Source of the DNA: Methanoregula sp.
Lineage (GTDB): Archaea > Halobacteriota > Methanomicrobia > Methanomicrobiales > Methanospirillaceae
DNA: 64,000 nt
Direction of reading: 5' to 3'
Assembly: GCA_030651815.1 (NCBI GenBank)
Contig: JAUSBW010000268.1
Coordinates: 1 to 64,000 of the forward strand
The notes under the pieces are model-generated. The model made no database searches. It was not told where the DNA came from and worked only from the letters and a program-made list of their open reading frames with translations. The first letter of the stretch is position 1. Each line of letters begins with the position of its first letter. Positions 44,796 through 53,644 of this stretch are shown one piece after another. Both the position numbers and the translations under genes were made by a program.

Positions 44796-44805
44796 GATAG
44801 AACCT

Positions 44806-44819
44806 TTAGGTATACCTAA
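44806..44819. promoter_or_regulatory. DtxR-box-like operator of feoA
   Basis: Perfect 14-bp palindrome TTAGGTATACCTAA, of the TTAGG...CCTAA type bound by archaeal and bacterial DtxR proteins. It lies 18-31 bp downstream of the minus-strand TATA candidate, thus over the transcription start. Fits iron-dependent repression by the operon's own regulator. Confidence 0.75.
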
Positions 44820-44836
44820 TATTTTGCGTTTGAGGG

Positions 44837-44845
44837 TATAAATAT
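44837..44845 (-). promoter_or_regulatory. TATA box of feoAB-dtxR
   Basis: ATATTTATA on the minus strand, about 25 bases before the expected start inside the 44806-44819 palindrome. Confidence 0.5.
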
Positions 44846-45024
44846 CAATCGGATCAGGTCACAGGTATGACAGAACATTTCTTATCGTTGAGTCGAAGTT
44901 CGTTGTTTCCGCTTTGGTGACGCCAAGTTTTGCCGCTCCCGCCAAATTTCATTAAAGATCACATTGTCGTCTCACGCTTTTACTGTGCTATTTATTTATG
45001 TGACTATACAACGCAGAGAATAAC

Positions 45025-45234
45025 ATGATGCTTACAGATGACGTGGTGGACTGCCATGTGGTGGACTGCCATGTGCTGGTTACCGGGAGCGGCGGAGAAG
45101 GCATTAGGGCTGTTATAGAATCATCGCAGTACGGCGATACAGTGCTGGTGTCAAAGACCATCGTGGGCAAAGGCGGATGCACCACGATAGCAGAAGGCGG
45201 GTATAATGCGGTCATGCGGGAGGCGGGGGCATGA
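45025..45234 (+). pseudogene. tfrA: tfrA remnant (fumarate reductase FAD subunit), internal deletion
   Basis: 69 codons match the N-terminus of TfrA: VTGSGGEGIRAVIESSQYGD, TVLVSKTIVGKGGCTTIAEG, GYNAV, i.e. the FAD-binding Rossmann start. It then ends MREAGA and stops, overlapping the tfrB ATG (ATGA). TfrA should be about 550 residues, so nearly all of the flavoprotein is missing. The in-frame join to a short C-terminal tail that keeps the coupling suggests an internal deletion. A 15-bp tandem duplication lies in its first strand. Fumarate reduction is not expected from this locus unless another TfrA exists. Confidence 0.75.
45043..45072 (+). repeat. 15-bp perfect tandem duplication
   Basis: GTGGTGGACTGCCAT occurs twice in a row inside the tfrA remnant and adds VVDCH to the protein. 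A replication-slippage mark consistent with loss of function. Confidence 0.9.
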
Positions 45235-46697
45235 AGGGACTGACCATCCGTATTAGCAGGTTCGACCCGGAAAATGATGAAACTGCCCACCTTGAGACCT
45301 ACACAGTGAACGTCAACGATGGCGCCCGTGTCCTGCACGTGCTCCACGCAATTCATGATACTCTCGATCCCTCCCTCTCGTTCCGCTACTCCTGTGCTTC
45401 AGGTCAGTGCGGGAGCTGCGCAGTCCACGTCAATGGGGAACCCGTGCTCGCCTGCCTGGAAGAGGCAAAGGATGGCATGACTATCGAACCCATTCATCTT
45501 CCGGTGAAAAAGGATCTCATTGTCGATCTCCTCCCCACTCTTGAGGCAATCGCATTCCTGCTGCCTGTAGAGGATTCGGTGCTCCCGAAGAAATCCGAGA
45601 TCGATGCAATCAAACCGTTAAAGGACTGCATCGAGTGCCTCGCCTGCGTCTCGGTCTGTCCTGCCGTGGACGTGACAAAGTTTCTCGGTCCCACGGCAAT
45701 GCGACAGCAGATGCGCCTTGCTCTCGATCCGCGTGACAGCGGGGACCGAATCGCAGACGCGGTAAGGGACGGGCTATTCACCTGCACCTCCTGCCAGGCC
45801 TGCTGGAAGGTTTGCCCGAAAAATATCGAAATACCGGGTAAGGCAATCGAGAAACTCCGGGCGCAGGCCAACACGCGGGGCTTCACGCTGCCCCGACACC
45901 TGGAGGTTGCGGCACTTGTCAAAGCAACCGGCAGGAGCGTTCCCTGGACCACAGAAACATTCCTTGAGAAGGTACCAGATGTCATCGAACCATATGGCCC
46001 GGTGAAGGCAACCGTCGGATTCTTTGTCGGTTGTATGTACAACCTCCGACAGGTGCAATCAGCGCTCGATGCGATGGAAGTGCTCCGGCGCAACGGGATC
46101 CGCGTTATCATCCCAAAGGAACAGGTCTGCTGCGGCTCGCCCCTCATCCGGACCGGACAACTCGCCATTATCGAAACACTCAAGAAGCAGAATATTGAGA
46201 CATTCCAATCACGGGGCATCGACACAGTTCTGACCATGTGCGCCGGTTGCGGTACCACGTTAAAGAACGATTACAAGACCCCCTTCAAGGTCATCGACAT
46301 CAACGAGCTGCTTACGCAGTATGGCCTTGAACCCCCCGCACGTCTCTCAATCAAAGCCACCTACCATGATCCATGTCACCTGATGCGGGGACAGGGTATC
46401 CGCGACCAGCCCCGCGAACTGATCCGGCAGGTCGTGGACCTTGTGGAGATGCCATCTATCTGCTGTGGTTCAGGTGGCGGCGTCCGTTCCGGGAACCCGG
46501 AGGAGGCAGCAGCACTCGGCAGCCGGCGGGGCAAGGAGATCAAAAAGACCGGGGTGGATATCGTCATTTCCTCCTGCCCGTTCTGTGAATTCCATATCAC
46601 TGAACATACCGATAAACCGGTCAAGAACATTACCACGGTGCTGCTCGAGGGGTATAAGGAGAAGGACCGACAGAAGGGTACTCCCCCGGTAACGTGA
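45231..46697 (+). CDS. tfrB: Thiol:fumarate reductase subunit TfrB
   Basis: 488 residues. N-terminal [2Fe-2S] domain (FRYSCASGQCGSCAVHVNG), two [4Fe-4S] motifs (CIECLACVSVCP, CTSCQACWKVCP) and two CCG domains as in HdrB/HdrD (VCCGSPLIRTGQ with MCAGCGTT; YHDPCHLMRGQGIRD and ICCGSGGGVRSG, SSCPFCEFH). It oxidises CoM-SH and CoB-SH to the heterodisulfide while TfrA reduces fumarate. With TfrA cut down, TfrB could serve another FAD partner. Confidence 0.9.
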   Translation: MKGLTIRISRFDPENDETAHLETYTVNVNDGARVLHVLHAIHDTLDPSLSFRYSCASGQCGSCAVHVNGEPVLACLEEAKDGMTIEPIHLPVKKDLIVDLLPTLEAIAFLLPVEDSVLPKKSEIDAIKPLKDCIECLACVSVCPAVDVTKFLGPTAMRQQMRLALDPRDSGDRIADAVRDGLFTCTSCQACWKVCPKNIEIPGKAIEKLRAQANTRGFTLPRHLEVAALVKATGRSVPWTTETFLEKVPDVIEPYGPVKATVGFFVGCMYNLRQVQSALDAMEVLRRNGIRVIIPKEQVCCGSPLIRTGQLAIIETLKKQNIETFQSRGIDTVLTMCAGCGTTLKNDYKTPFKVIDINELLTQYGLEPPARLSIKATYHDPCHLMRGQGIRDQPRELIRQVVDLVEMPSICCGSGGGVRSGNPEEAAALGSRRGKEIKKTGVDIVISSCPFCEFHITEHTDKPVKNITTVLLEGYKEKDRQKGTPPVT

Positions 46698-46752
46698 TCG
46701 CCGGGAAACCCGGAGCAAAAATCTGTCACAAACTTTTTATTTGGTGATACGT

Positions 46753-46956
46753 GTGAATTCTCTCTCCTGTCCATTCTGTTCTCCGGCTTAGAACGACATT
46801 GTTTTTGAAAATGCGTTGTGGTATGCACGGTGGGATGCATTCCCGGCTACGCGTGGGCACGTGCTTGTGATCCCATTTCGCCATCTTACCGGGTATTTTG
46901 ATACCACTGCGGATGAACAAGCCTCCTTACCGGAGATGCTTGCCACATGCTTTTGA
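46753..46956 (+). pseudogene. HIT-family hydrolase remnant
   Basis: GTG 46753 starts SCPFCSPA, then TAG at 46789-46791, then in the same frame NDIVFENALWYARWDAFPAT, RGHVLVIPFRHLTGYFDTTA and a stop at 46954. This is the N-terminal half of a HIT protein (RGHVLVIPxRH); the HxHxH catalytic motif is lost. Broken by a nonsense codon and 3' truncation. Confidence 0.65.
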
Positions 46957-47020
46957 ACAGAGTATTTCTCTCTTGAGATGAAGATTATAATTCGAAGTTT
47001 TTACATCAGGAGAGATGACC

Positions 47021-47467
47021 ATGAGTGATCCAATCAAACTGGGAATCATCATCTGCGACCGGTACCGGACCTGTGCCGGGGGCAAATGCCTGCGGGCTCT
47101 TCGCAATCGTGAAGGCGCCTTTGAGCGGTACAAAGGAAAAGACGTGGATCTTATCGGGTTTGCCACCTGCAACGGGTGCCCCGGCGGGAATGTCGAGTAC
47201 GTGCCGCAGGAGATGAAGAACAATGGTGTGGAGGTTATCCACCTTGCCACCGGCATGATCGTGGGGTATCCCCCCTGCCCCCGTATCGGATATTTTTCCC
47301 GGTTTATCAAAGAACAATACGGGATGGATGTGGTCATCGGCACGCACCCGATACCCCAGAAATATTACACAACCCACCAGAAGCTTGGCTCGTGGGATTC
47401 GTCAGCATGGAAAGAGCTGATCGCCCCGACACTCACGGACGAGAAGACCCGGCTGGCGTACGATTAG
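47021..47467 (+). CDS. CGGC-domain protein
   Basis: 148 residues with the CGGC-domain layout: CDRYRTCAGGKCLRALRNRE (Cys cluster), FATCNGCPGGNVEYVPQEMK, ATGMIVGYPPCPRIGYFSRF and VIGTHPIP. These small proteins in anaerobes probably bind a metal or cluster; function unknown. ATG 47021 has GGAG 8 bp before; ATG 47015 is the other start. A small GC hairpin (47469-47483) follows the stop. Confidence 0.8.
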   Translation: MSDPIKLGIIICDRYRTCAGGKCLRALRNREGAFERYKGKDVDLIGFATCNGCPGGNVEYVPQEMKNNGVEVIHLATGMIVGYPPCPRIGYFSRFIKEQYGMDVVIGTHPIPQKYYTTHQKLGSWDSSAWKELIAPTLTDEKTRLAYD

Positions 47468-47628
47468 CCGTGGGAATCCCACGATGAGCCTTTCCAATTA
47501 GTGCGATGAAATGAGATCTGTCATTTTTTCCCCATGGGCTGTCCAACAATTGTCACTGCACATCAGACAGGTTCAAATGTTTGGAATGAGCCCAAACTTT
47601 TTTCTGGAGTGCGTGCGTATACATCCAT

Positions 47629-48078
47629 ATGGAGCCCGAGTGCGGTCTTGCCCTCTCTGCCCGGAAAGTGGAGTATCTCAAATTTATTTTAAAAACGGGA
47701 GGAACGGTCAGGACAAATGAGATTGCATCAGCGTTCAGCGTTGATCCTTCAACAATTACAAAAACCCTTGCAGAGATTACAGCTGCAGGGTATATCACGC
47801 ATATCCCTTACCACGGTGTCTGCCTGACCGATTCCGGTAAGCATCATGCGGAATTTCTCGTGAAACGTCACCGCATCCTCAGTCTTATGCTGGCCAGGAA
47901 TGGACTCTCCTCACAGGAAGCCTGCCGCGAGGCTGAACGGTTTGAGAGCCATGTTTCCAAAAAGGCGATTGACAGGATTTGCCATTTTATGGGACACCCC
48001 CGGCAAGGAGTCTGCGGAGAGATTACGCACGACGATGGTTGTCTTGTCGGAAACCAGATGGACAGGGCCCTGTCCTGA
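47629..48078 (+). CDS. DtxR-family metal-dependent regulator (2)
   Basis: 149 residues. Winged helix (ARKVEYLKFILKTGGTVRTN; VDPSTITKTLAEITAAGYIT), metal helices (ESHVSKKAIDRICHFMGHP) and a Cys/His end (CGEITHDDGC). Next to znuACB, so most likely a zinc or manganese sensor that controls these genes. Same strand, 52 bp before znuA. Confidence 0.85.
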   Translation: MEPECGLALSARKVEYLKFILKTGGTVRTNEIASAFSVDPSTITKTLAEITAAGYITHIPYHGVCLTDSGKHHAEFLVKRHRILSLMLARNGLSSQEACREAERFESHVSKKAIDRICHFMGHPRQGVCGEITHDDGCLVGNQMDRALS

Positions 48079-48130
48079 AATCTGAATTTCAGGAAAATGT
48101 AAAACTAAAAAATTGGATTGAACCCAAATT

Positions 48131-49129
48131 ATGGTGAGTTGGATGCAGGGACAGAAGATTACAGGGTTTCAGGGAAACAGAAATCGGGTCAGGACATGCA
48201 AACACAGCCGCATAATCATGGTATTGTGTGCAGTGGCAGGAGCTATGATCCTGCTCATGGCGGCCGGGTGTGTTCAGCAGCAGGGGGCAGGGGTGCCTGC
48301 GGATAACGGGACTACTCCCCTCACCGTTGCAGTCACGATCCTGCCACAGAAACAGTTCGTGGAGCGTATCGCCGGGGAACATGCCCGCATCATTGTCCTC
48401 GTTCCCCCCGGGGCAGATCCACACACCCATGAACCCACCCCGAAACAGCTGATGGATATCAGCCAGGCTTCGGTGTATGTCAAGGTGGGTTCCGGTATCG
48501 AGTTTGAACGGGCATGGATGGACAAGCTCAGCGGGGTCAATCCCCGCATGACCGTAGTAGACAGTTCCACGGGCATACTGTTGATTACCGGTCACCATGA
48601 TGATGCAGATGCAGCACCGGATGCTCATGATGAATCGGGAGAGCAAAGCGGTGCAGACCCCCATATCTGGCTCTCGCCGAAAAATGCAAAGATCATGGTA
48701 GAGAACACGTACCAGGGACTTGCCCGGGCAGATCCCGTACACAAAGCAGAGTACCGGGCCAATACCGACGCATACATCAGGGATCTTGACAAGCTCGATG
48801 CAGATATCAGCCACGAGATCTCCCGGAAGCAGATCCACACTATAATGGTCTATCACCCGGCATGGTCCTATTTTGCCCGCGATTATGGTCTTCTCCAGAT
48901 TCCCATTGAAACTGACGGCAAGGACCCCACCCCGATGGGAATAGAAAACCTCATACGGCAGGCAAAGGAAGATAACATTACTGTGGTCTTCGCATCACCG
49001 GAATACAGTACAAAGAGCGCAGACGTGATCGCAAAAGAGATCGGCGGCAGCGTGGCGCTTGTCAGCCCGCTGGAAGAAGATTATCTGGGAAATATCAGGC
49101 ATGTCTCATTCGCATTTACACGGGGGTAA
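48131..49129 (+). CDS. znuA: Zinc/manganese ABC transporter substrate-binding lipoprotein
   Basis: 332 residues. Signal sequence with lipobox (ILLMAAGC) around residues 40-47; the start could be 48131 or 48143. Metal ligands: GADPHTHEPTP, PHIWLSPKN and VYHPAWSYFARDYGL, FASPEYSTKSADVIAKEIGG. A short Asp/His-rich loop (HDDADAAPDAHDESGE) is typical of zinc types. Extracellular, anchored to the membrane. Confidence 0.87.
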   Translation: MVSWMQGQKITGFQGNRNRVRTCKHSRIIMVLCAVAGAMILLMAAGCVQQQGAGVPADNGTTPLTVAVTILPQKQFVERIAGEHARIIVLVPPGADPHTHEPTPKQLMDISQASVYVKVGSGIEFERAWMDKLSGVNPRMTVVDSSTGILLITGHHDDADAAPDAHDESGEQSGADPHIWLSPKNAKIMVENTYQGLARADPVHKAEYRANTDAYIRDLDKLDADISHEISRKQIHTIMVYHPAWSYFARDYGLLQIPIETDGKDPTPMGIENLIRQAKEDNITVVFASPEYSTKSADVIAKEIGGSVALVSPLEEDYLGNIRHVSFAFTRG

Positions 49130-49907
49130 GCAGCAGTTGACTGAAGAACCGGTAATTGAGGTTAAAGATCTCTGGCTCAGCAGGAAAGGCGAGGTGATCC
49201 TCGAAGATATCAACCTCCGGGTCTTACACGGGGACTTTTTTGCAATCATCGGGCCGAACGGAAGTGGAAAGACCACGCTTCTCAGGGTTATCCTCGGCCT
49301 CATCCCTCCCGACCGCGGGACCATCCGCATCCTTGGCGGGTCGCCGCAGGAGAAACGGCACCTCCTTGGCTATGTTCCCCAGCTGCGGACATATGATTTT
49401 GATTATCCTATCAGTGTCCGCGGGATGGTCCTGTCCGGCCTGCTCGGACAGAAAAAAGGCATCTTCAAGACATTCAAGGACGTGGATAAAGAGCTTGCAG
49501 ACAAGGCGCTCTCGACCATGGGGATCTTACATCTCGCCGACCGCACAATCCGCAATCTCTCAGGAGGTGAACAGCAGCGGGTGGTGATTGCCCGGGCACT
49601 GGTGGGAAATCCGCAGGTCCTCCTTCTCGATGAGCCGACGGTGTTTGTGGATACACCGACCGAGACACAGTTTTATGATATTCTCGGAAATCTGGCACGT
49701 TCGATGACGATTGTGCTGATCACCCACGATATCGGGGTGATCGTCTCCCATGTCACCAAAGTTGCCTGTCTCAACCGGCGCCTGTATACCCATGACTCGA
49801 AAGAATTGACCGAAGACATGATCCAGGGTGCCTACAAGTGCCCGGTTGACATCATTGCCCATGGACACCCCCACCGGGTGCTGCGTCCGCATACGCCGGA
49901 GGAGTAG
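49101..49907 (+). CDS. znuC: Metal ABC transporter ATPase
   Basis: 268 residues from ATG 49101, overlapping znuA by 29 bp; TTG 49137 is an alternative start after GGGGG. Walker A GPNGSGKTTL, signature LSGGEQQRVVIARAL, Walker B QVLLLDEPT. It powers the ZnuA/B importer. The C-terminal ENDs HGHPHRVLRPH, a His tail fitting a metal transporter. Confidence 0.9.
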   Translation: MSHSHLHGGKQQLTEEPVIEVKDLWLSRKGEVILEDINLRVLHGDFFAIIGPNGSGKTTLLRVILGLIPPDRGTIRILGGSPQEKRHLLGYVPQLRTYDFDYPISVRGMVLSGLLGQKKGIFKTFKDVDKELADKALSTMGILHLADRTIRNLSGGEQQRVVIARALVGNPQVLLLDEPTVFVDTPTETQFYDILGNLARSMTIVLITHDIGVIVSHVTKVACLNRRLYTHDSKELTEDMIQGAYKCPVDIIAHGHPHRVLRPHTPEE

Positions 49908-49909
49908 CC

Positions 49910-50716
49910 ATGCTCTCTCTTCTTGGCTATGAATTTTTCCAGAATGCCCTGATTGCGGGGGTGCTTGCAAGTGTAGCCTGCGGTATCATCGGGACATATG
50001 TGATCATCCGGCGCATGGTTGCTATCAGCGGCGGGGTTTCCCACGCGGCATTCGGGGGCATCGGTCTTGGTTATTATCTCGGGATTGAGCCGCTGCTGGG
50101 AGCACTCGTGTTTACCGTTGGTGCAGCATTGACCATGGGTGAACTCGAACAGCGGGCAGAACAACACATGGACACGCTCATCGGCGCAGTGTGGGCAACC
50201 GGCATGGCGCTGGGGATCCTCTTCATCTACTTAACACCCGGATTTGCCCCCGATCTCTTCGGGTACCTGTTCGGAAACATCCTGCTGGTGCCGCAGGGGG
50301 ACCTGCTGCTCATGCTGGTCCTTATCGTGGTCATTGTTATCACCGTGGGACTGCTGTTCAACGATCTTCTCGCGGTCACCTTCGATGAAGAGTATGCAAC
50401 CGTAATCAACCTGCCCGTGGAGCGGCTCGTGCTGATCCTGCTGGTACTCATCGCCCTCACAGTCGTTATGCTCATCCAGGTGGTCGGAATTATCCTTGTC
50501 ATCGCCCTGCTCACGCTCCCGGCTGCAATCAGCCGGGAATGCACATCTCATGTGGGAACCATGATGCTGTATGCAATCCTGCTGGGGGTGGCATTCACCA
50601 CCACGGGAATTTTCCTCTCGGCGTTCCTGGACATCCCATCGGGTGCGACCATCATCCTCGTGAGCGCGGCAGCCTATGGGGGAGTGCTGGTAAAAAAGAG
50701 ACTGGCCGGCAGATAA
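49910..50716 (+). CDS. znuB: Metal ABC transporter permease
   Basis: 268 residues, about eight hydrophobic segments, ABC-3 family: YVIIRRMVAISGGVSHAAFG GIGLG at residues 25-50 region and DEEYATVINLPVERL then LLTLPAAISREC are family blocks. Completes the znuACB set. Confidence 0.92.
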   Translation: MLSLLGYEFFQNALIAGVLASVACGIIGTYVIIRRMVAISGGVSHAAFGGIGLGYYLGIEPLLGALVFTVGAALTMGELEQRAEQHMDTLIGAVWATGMALGILFIYLTPGFAPDLFGYLFGNILLVPQGDLLLMLVLIVVIVITVGLLFNDLLAVTFDEEYATVINLPVERLVLILLVLIALTVVMLIQVVGIILVIALLTLPAAISRECTSHVGTMMLYAILLGVAFTTTGIFLSAFLDIPSGATIILVSAAAYGGVLVKKRLAGR

Positions 50717-50774
50717 CGGGTTCGCAGGGGCTGCTGCACCGGACGAATACCGGGTTTCTAAGTGGTGACAAGCA

Positions 50775-51386
50775 ATGAACGCAAAACGCCGGGTCTTTGA
50801 GGAGTTTGCAGCAGATTATGACCGCTGGTTCGATGACCATGCGGAGGTCTACCTCGCGCAACTGCGGTTGCTCGGCAGGGCAGTCCCGTCATCGGGGCTC
50901 GGGCTTGAAGTCGGTGTCGGATCAGGGCGCTTTGCCGCACCACTGGGTATCTGCTGCGGTATCGATCCCTCATCCTCCCTTGCAGAAATGGCAAAGAGCA
51001 GGGGTGTTGAGGTTGCCATCGGGGTTGGTGAGCACCTGCCATATCGTTCAGGATCGTTCGATCATGCCGTGATGATGACGGTCATCTGCTTCCTTGACGA
51101 TATGACCGGAGTCCTGCGGGAAGTGTTCCGGGTCCTCGTACCGTCTGGCATTATCGTGCTGGGTTTTATAGAACGGGACGGGGAGATCTTCCGGCACTAC
51201 CGTGCTGAACCGGAAAAAGGAAGATTCCTGCGCCACGCACGGTTCCACTTCACTGATGAGATAATCCAAAAACTCCATGACGCGGGATTTTCAAGAGTTG
51301 AAGTCAACGCCCGTGAACACGGGTTCTGTATCCTGATAGGGGAAAAAGAAGCATTGCCCAATTCCATGAACACTGCCTATTTTTAA
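50775..51386 (+). CDS. Class I SAM-dependent methyltransferase
   Basis: 203 residues. Motif I LGLEVGVGSGRFAAPLG, then GIDPSSSLAEMAKSRGVEV, post-I YRSGSFDHAVMMTVICFLDD and the REVFRVLVPSGIIVLGFIER block typical of small-molecule methyltransferases (UbiE/ArsM-like). Substrate unknown. It lies 58 bp after znuB on the same strand, so possibly in the metal-related operon. Confidence 0.82.
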   Translation: MNAKRRVFEEFAADYDRWFDDHAEVYLAQLRLLGRAVPSSGLGLEVGVGSGRFAAPLGICCGIDPSSSLAEMAKSRGVEVAIGVGEHLPYRSGSFDHAVMMTVICFLDDMTGVLREVFRVLVPSGIIVLGFIERDGEIFRHYRAEPEKGRFLRHARFHFTDEIIQKLHDAGFSRVEVNAREHGFCILIGEKEALPNSMNTAYF

Positions 51387-51509
51387 ACATCCCCTTTTTT
51401 AAGATGAGCACTTTGGGAAGCATTTTTCCCGCAGAACCGGATCGGGTGACCAGCATCGGGCAGGATAATCCGGTTATTTTTATCACATGCGCACACCAAC
51501 AGTCCACAG

Positions 51510-51821
51510 ATGACAACCCGAACCACCATGACCATTCCCGAAGCTGCTGAAGTGCTTGGCATTACCAACAGGGCGAGCCTGAACAGGATACATGCCCGGT
51601 TTCATGAACTGGTCAAAGAGTGGCACCCGGATGTCTCCCAGCACGATCCTCACCTTTCCCATGTCACATTCATCCGGATAAAAGAGGCTTATGATATTCT
51701 TGTGGAATACGGAACAAACTATGAGTTGTCGTTCCGGGCAGAGGATATCAGGAAGGGCACTGACTACGATTCGCAGGGATTCTGGATGAGCCGGTTTGGT
51801 GATGACCCGATCTGGGGCTGA
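51510..51821 (+). CDS. J-domain protein
   Basis: 103 residues, a single J domain: helix I/II region (ITNRASLNRIHARFHELVKE), the HPD loop WHPDVSQHDPH, and helix III VTFIRIKEAYDILVEYG. Such proteins stimulate DnaK; with no GF or zinc domain it is a type III co-chaperone. Near the NifX/Mrp genes, where a co-chaperone could help cluster transfer, as HscB does in bacteria. Confidence 0.75.
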   Translation: MTTRTTMTIPEAAEVLGITNRASLNRIHARFHELVKEWHPDVSQHDPHLSHVTFIRIKEAYDILVEYGTNYELSFRAEDIRKGTDYDSQGFWMSRFGDDPIWG

Positions 51822-51927
51822 ATGATCCATACCACCACACCGGGTTGCCTGCACCATCCCGTACTCCGTTTGTTACCGGAATGATCCCGCTTCTTAGGGT
51901 ATTGCCCAGACCAAAGTTTTTAAGTAT

Positions 51928-51944
51928 TTATGCGCATATGAGTA
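51928..51944 (+). promoter_or_regulatory. Shared operator candidate, copy 2
   Basis: TTATGCGCATATGAGTA, identical to 37673-37689, right after TATA-like TTTTTAAGTATTTA and 35 bp before the DUF5320 gene. Confidence 0.6.
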
Positions 51945-51979
51945 ATTAGGGTACCTGAAGCGGTGCCAGGAGAATTTCA

Positions 51980-52228
51980 ATGCCAGGATTAAACGGAACG
52001 GGACCAGAGGGAAATGGTTCGATTATAGGCAGGGGATTTGGCAGGTGCCGCATGGTACCTGCACAGGAACCTGCGGTCGCGGCACATTCGGCTCAGGATG
52101 AGAACGTACCTGCGATATCGCAGGGTTCTGCACAGAATATTCCGGTCTATGGCCGTGGGCGCGGGGGAATTCCCTGCGGGTGCGGACAGGGCTTTGGATT
52201 CGGTGGCGGCAGGCGCCTCCAGAGATAA
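51980..52228 (+). CDS. DUF5320-type small Gly-rich protein
   Basis: 82 residues. Begins MPGLNGTGPEGNGSIIGRGF, the DUF5320 pattern (MPGxDGTGPxG...GRGxG), and ends in a Gly-rich CGCGQGFGFGGGRR. Found beside NifX/Mrp genes in many anaerobes. Function unknown; the few Cys may bind metal. Confidence 0.75.
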   Translation: MPGLNGTGPEGNGSIIGRGFGRCRMVPAQEPAVAAHSAQDENVPAISQGSAQNIPVYGRGRGGIPCGCGQGFGFGGGRRLQR

Positions 52229-52256
52229 GAATTCGATATTTTTCGAGGTTAATATC

Positions 52257-52613
52257 ATGAAAGTTGCAATCGCAAAAGAGGGAGATATGGTGTCCGAGCA
52301 TTTCGGCCACTGTACTGAATACGCAGTGTTTGTTATTGAAAATTCAAAGATCACTTCACGGGAGATTCTTGAGAGCCCCGGGCACGAGCCGGGAAAGTTA
52401 CCGGGATTCCTTGCCGGGCATAAGGTCACGGACATCCTAGCAGGCGGCATGGGCCCACGGGCAGTGGACCTGTTCTGCGAAAATAATATCGAGGTATTCC
52501 TTGGAGTACGGGGTAAGATCGAGACCGTAATCAAGGATTTCATGGCAGGAAAGATTGCACAGGGTGAAAGCAGCTGCACCCACGGCCCCGATCACGAATG
52601 CAGTGGGCATTAA
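52257..52613 (+). CDS. NifX/NafY-type protein (2)
   Basis: 118 residues. MKVAIAKEGDMVSEHFGHCT, YAVFVIENSKITSREILESP, LAGHKVTDILAGGMGPRAVD and CSGH end. GAGG lies 8 bp before ATG 52257; the longer frame upstream overlaps DUF5320 and is a shadow. The C-terminal CTHGPDHECSGH may bind metal. Confidence 0.85.
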   Translation: MKVAIAKEGDMVSEHFGHCTEYAVFVIENSKITSREILESPGHEPGKLPGFLAGHKVTDILAGGMGPRAVDLFCENNIEVFLGVRGKIETVIKDFMAGKIAQGESSCTHGPDHECSGH

Positions 52614-52746
52614 CCCTATGGTATCACGTGCGCTCTCCTGAAGAGATGATGATCACTTCCCGTTTTACGGAAATGCGAGGCCGGATGTTCCAGCAATATA
52701 AAAAAGACGGCCTCTCACCGGGTAATTATTTTTGATACTGAATATT

Positions 52747-53589
52747 ATGACAGCAAAAACTCATGAACACACTGACCCGAAGGGTGCATCCCATGCCCCC
52801 AAAGGGTTGCCACCGAAGGCTAAGATCGATGTCAAACACGTGATCCTCGTCCTGAGCGGCAAGGGGGGCGTTGGTAAATCAACCGTTTCCACCAACCTTG
52901 CTTCTGCTCTCGCGGCTCACGGCAGGCAGGTCGGGCTACTCGATCTCGATATCCATGGCCCCAACATTCCCAAGATGCTGGGCATCGAAGACCAGCGCCC
53001 GGCCGTTCTTGAAAACAGCATGGAACCGGTCCATGTCACAGGAAATCTCTCGGTCATGTCGATGGCATTCCTGCTGCCGGATACGAGCACACCGGTTATC
53101 TGGCGCGGGCCGATGAAGATGGCGGTGATCCAGCAGTTCCTCTCTGAAGTGAACTGGGGTGCGCTGGACTACCTTGTTGTGGATCTCCCACCCGGTACCG
53201 GGGACGAAGCACTCTCCATTGTTCAGCTCTCACCGAACGTGCAGGGAGCTGTCATCGTGACCACCCCGCAGGAGGTGGCTGTGCTCGATGCGATCAAGGC
53301 AATCAAGTTCATAGAAAAACTGGACCTGCCGGTGATTGGGATCATCGAGAACATGAGCGGCATGATCTGTCCCCACTGCGGGGATACTATAGACCTGTTC
53401 GGCAGGGGTGGCGGGGAGAAGGCTGCACAGGAACTGGGCGTGCCGTATCTTGGCTCCATCCCGCTCGATCCGGCGATGGTGAAAGCCGGTGATGAGGGGC
53501 GCCCGTATGTCCTCCGTCATGCGGATACCCCCACATGGAAGGCCGTGGATGCCGTGATGAAAAATCTGGTAAAACTGGTTGAATCCTGA
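52747..53589 (+). CDS. Mrp/NBP35-type P-loop ATPase (1)
   Basis: 280 residues. Iron-sulfur cluster carrier ApbC/NBP35: Walker A LSGKGGVGKSTVSTNLA, DLDIHGPNIPKMLGI, VVDLPPGTGDEALSI and the cluster CxxC MICPHCGDTIDLFG. Delivers [4Fe-4S] clusters to apoproteins. A closely related copy is at 56749-57621, so this is a duplication. Confidence 0.92.
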   Translation: MTAKTHEHTDPKGASHAPKGLPPKAKIDVKHVILVLSGKGGVGKSTVSTNLASALAAHGRQVGLLDLDIHGPNIPKMLGIEDQRPAVLENSMEPVHVTGNLSVMSMAFLLPDTSTPVIWRGPMKMAVIQQFLSEVNWGALDYLVVDLPPGTGDEALSIVQLSPNVQGAVIVTTPQEVAVLDAIKAIKFIEKLDLPVIGIIENMSGMICPHCGDTIDLFGRGGGEKAAQELGVPYLGSIPLDPAMVKAGDEGRPYVLRHADTPTWKAVDAVMKNLVKLVES

Positions 53590-53644
53590 AAAGGCAATCC
53601 ATTTTTTTCACGGATATCTGATGAAAATCGCATGAAGTGCCACT

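Noticed and set aside
45494-46258. 254-codon minus-strand ORF
   Set aside because: Antisense to tfrB.
52038-52613. Long version of the NifX gene with 73 extra codons
   Set aside because: The extension overlaps DUF5320 out of frame and lacks family similarity; ATG 52257 has a good ribosome site.
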